Origin: Torreya grandis
Lineage: Eukaryota > Streptophyta > Pinopsida > Cupressales > Taxaceae
Direction of reading: 5' to 3'
Assembly: GCA_037957365.1 (NCBI GenBank)
Contig: JARHVA010001922.1
Location: forward strand, 1,995,001 to 2,059,000
Length of the DNA stretch: 64,000 bases
Part shown: positions 63,801-64,000 of the stretch, piece after piece
Position numbering within the stretch: position 1 is the stretch's first letter
How the letters are laid out: every line of letters begins with the position of its first letter
Notes under the pieces: model-generated
Databases searched by the model: none
Told to the model about the DNA's origin: nothing
Seen by the model: the letters and a program-made list of their open reading frames with translations, nothing else
Position numbers and translations under genes: made by a program

Positions 63801-64000
63801 TATCTTAGAGCTTGTTACCCAGTCTAAAATAAGCATTAGCTAGGTTAATGAAGTGAAGGTCTCATTAGAGGCTCCCTTCCAAGCACATAATAGGCTATTG
63901 AGTCAAGTAGAAGTGCTCTTTTGAGAGCCACCTATCAACATGTATATTCTCAAATAAGAAGCTACCCTCTTACATCAATAATTATCAGCTCAGTAGGGTG
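60815..64000 (+). pseudogene. Long unrecognised coding relic, runs off the window
   Basis: A plus-strand frame from ATG at 60,815 (MTYEKDFVDVWTMT) can be followed, with some frameshifts, for more than 1,000 codons. The N-part contains NILRDWVED-DHWVNKEDHG, YTIKNFREGVHMIINFINTL, EEVLDFGGLITFNLIR, MNGDYTGDNFYMMSYIMDDI and VYCVINKRPMMRLLDEIEDS; the open stretch 61,613-61,840 ends it. A Pro/Ser/Thr-rich middle (62,000-62,990) follows, then a charged C-part: DPYVQFLFDWESRRMKRVI, TNEFSKNIMEDLKDSVRALK, LLSKSK-like repeats of Leu/Lys and SKYILELVTQSKISIS-VNEV, probably coiled coil. I recognise no family. It could be a gag or an extra ORF of a large LTR element, or a host gene relic. Confidence 0.5.

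Overview
This window is AT-rich plant nuclear DNA made almost entirely of old, nested retrotransposons. I see no intact host gene, tRNA, rRNA or CRISPR array. The element types are plant-specific: a chromodomain Ty3/gypsy element, Tat-lineage Ty3/gypsy elements with a second (archaeal-type) RNase H, and LINEs with DUF4283/CCHC ORF1 proteins. No genes in 64 kb, badly decayed reading frames and deep nesting suggest a very large, slowly purged genome. A gymnosperm is my best guess, but a giant-genome monocot cannot be excluded.

Layout. (1) 1-2.3 kb is unassigned. (2) 2.3-20.7 kb holds plus-strand copies of a Tat-like family, here called F, with gag and protease but no visible RT or integrase. 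F copy 1 (2.3-11.9 kb) has its protease split by a complete chromovirus at 2,581-8,112 (347-bp LTRs, TSD GGTTA). F copy 2 (about 13.6-18.0 kb) ends in an LTR abutted head-to-tail by another LTR (17,973-18,962), followed by a gag relic containing an 11-residue tandem repeat. (3) 20.7-54.4 kb is a minus-strand F copy (copy 3) split by a huge Tat element at 21,257-53,060. That element has about 2.7-kb LTRs and the order gag, protease, aRNase H, RT, RNase H, integrase, then tandem repeats, an antisense ORF, a polypurine tract and the 3' LTR. It was itself invaded by an 8.7-kb LTR element carrying a near full-length LINE (27,978-36,676), by a roughly 3.4-kb insert with a Copia-LTR-like end (about 37.1-40.5 kb), by an ORF1-only LINE copy (47,922-49,584, 18-bp TSD) and by a 742-bp retro-insert in the 3' LTR (17-bp TSD). 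(4) 54.4-64 kb has a truncated Tat integrase, a seven-unit 72-bp tandem array and a long unrecognised plus-strand coding relic running to the window end.

Nothing here works as a live gene set; the window is a layered archive. Order of events read from the nesting: F copy 3, then the Tat element into its LTR, then four insertions into the Tat element. Most premature stops are TAG or TAA at positions where the families have Gln or Trp, consistent with C-to-T decay of methylated DNA. The best candidates for undescribed biology are the antisense ORF of the Tat element (45.3-46.8 kb), the unknown ORF at 60.8-64 kb, the pol-less family F with two polypurine tracts, and the ORF1-only LINE. All boundaries and alignments were made by eye.
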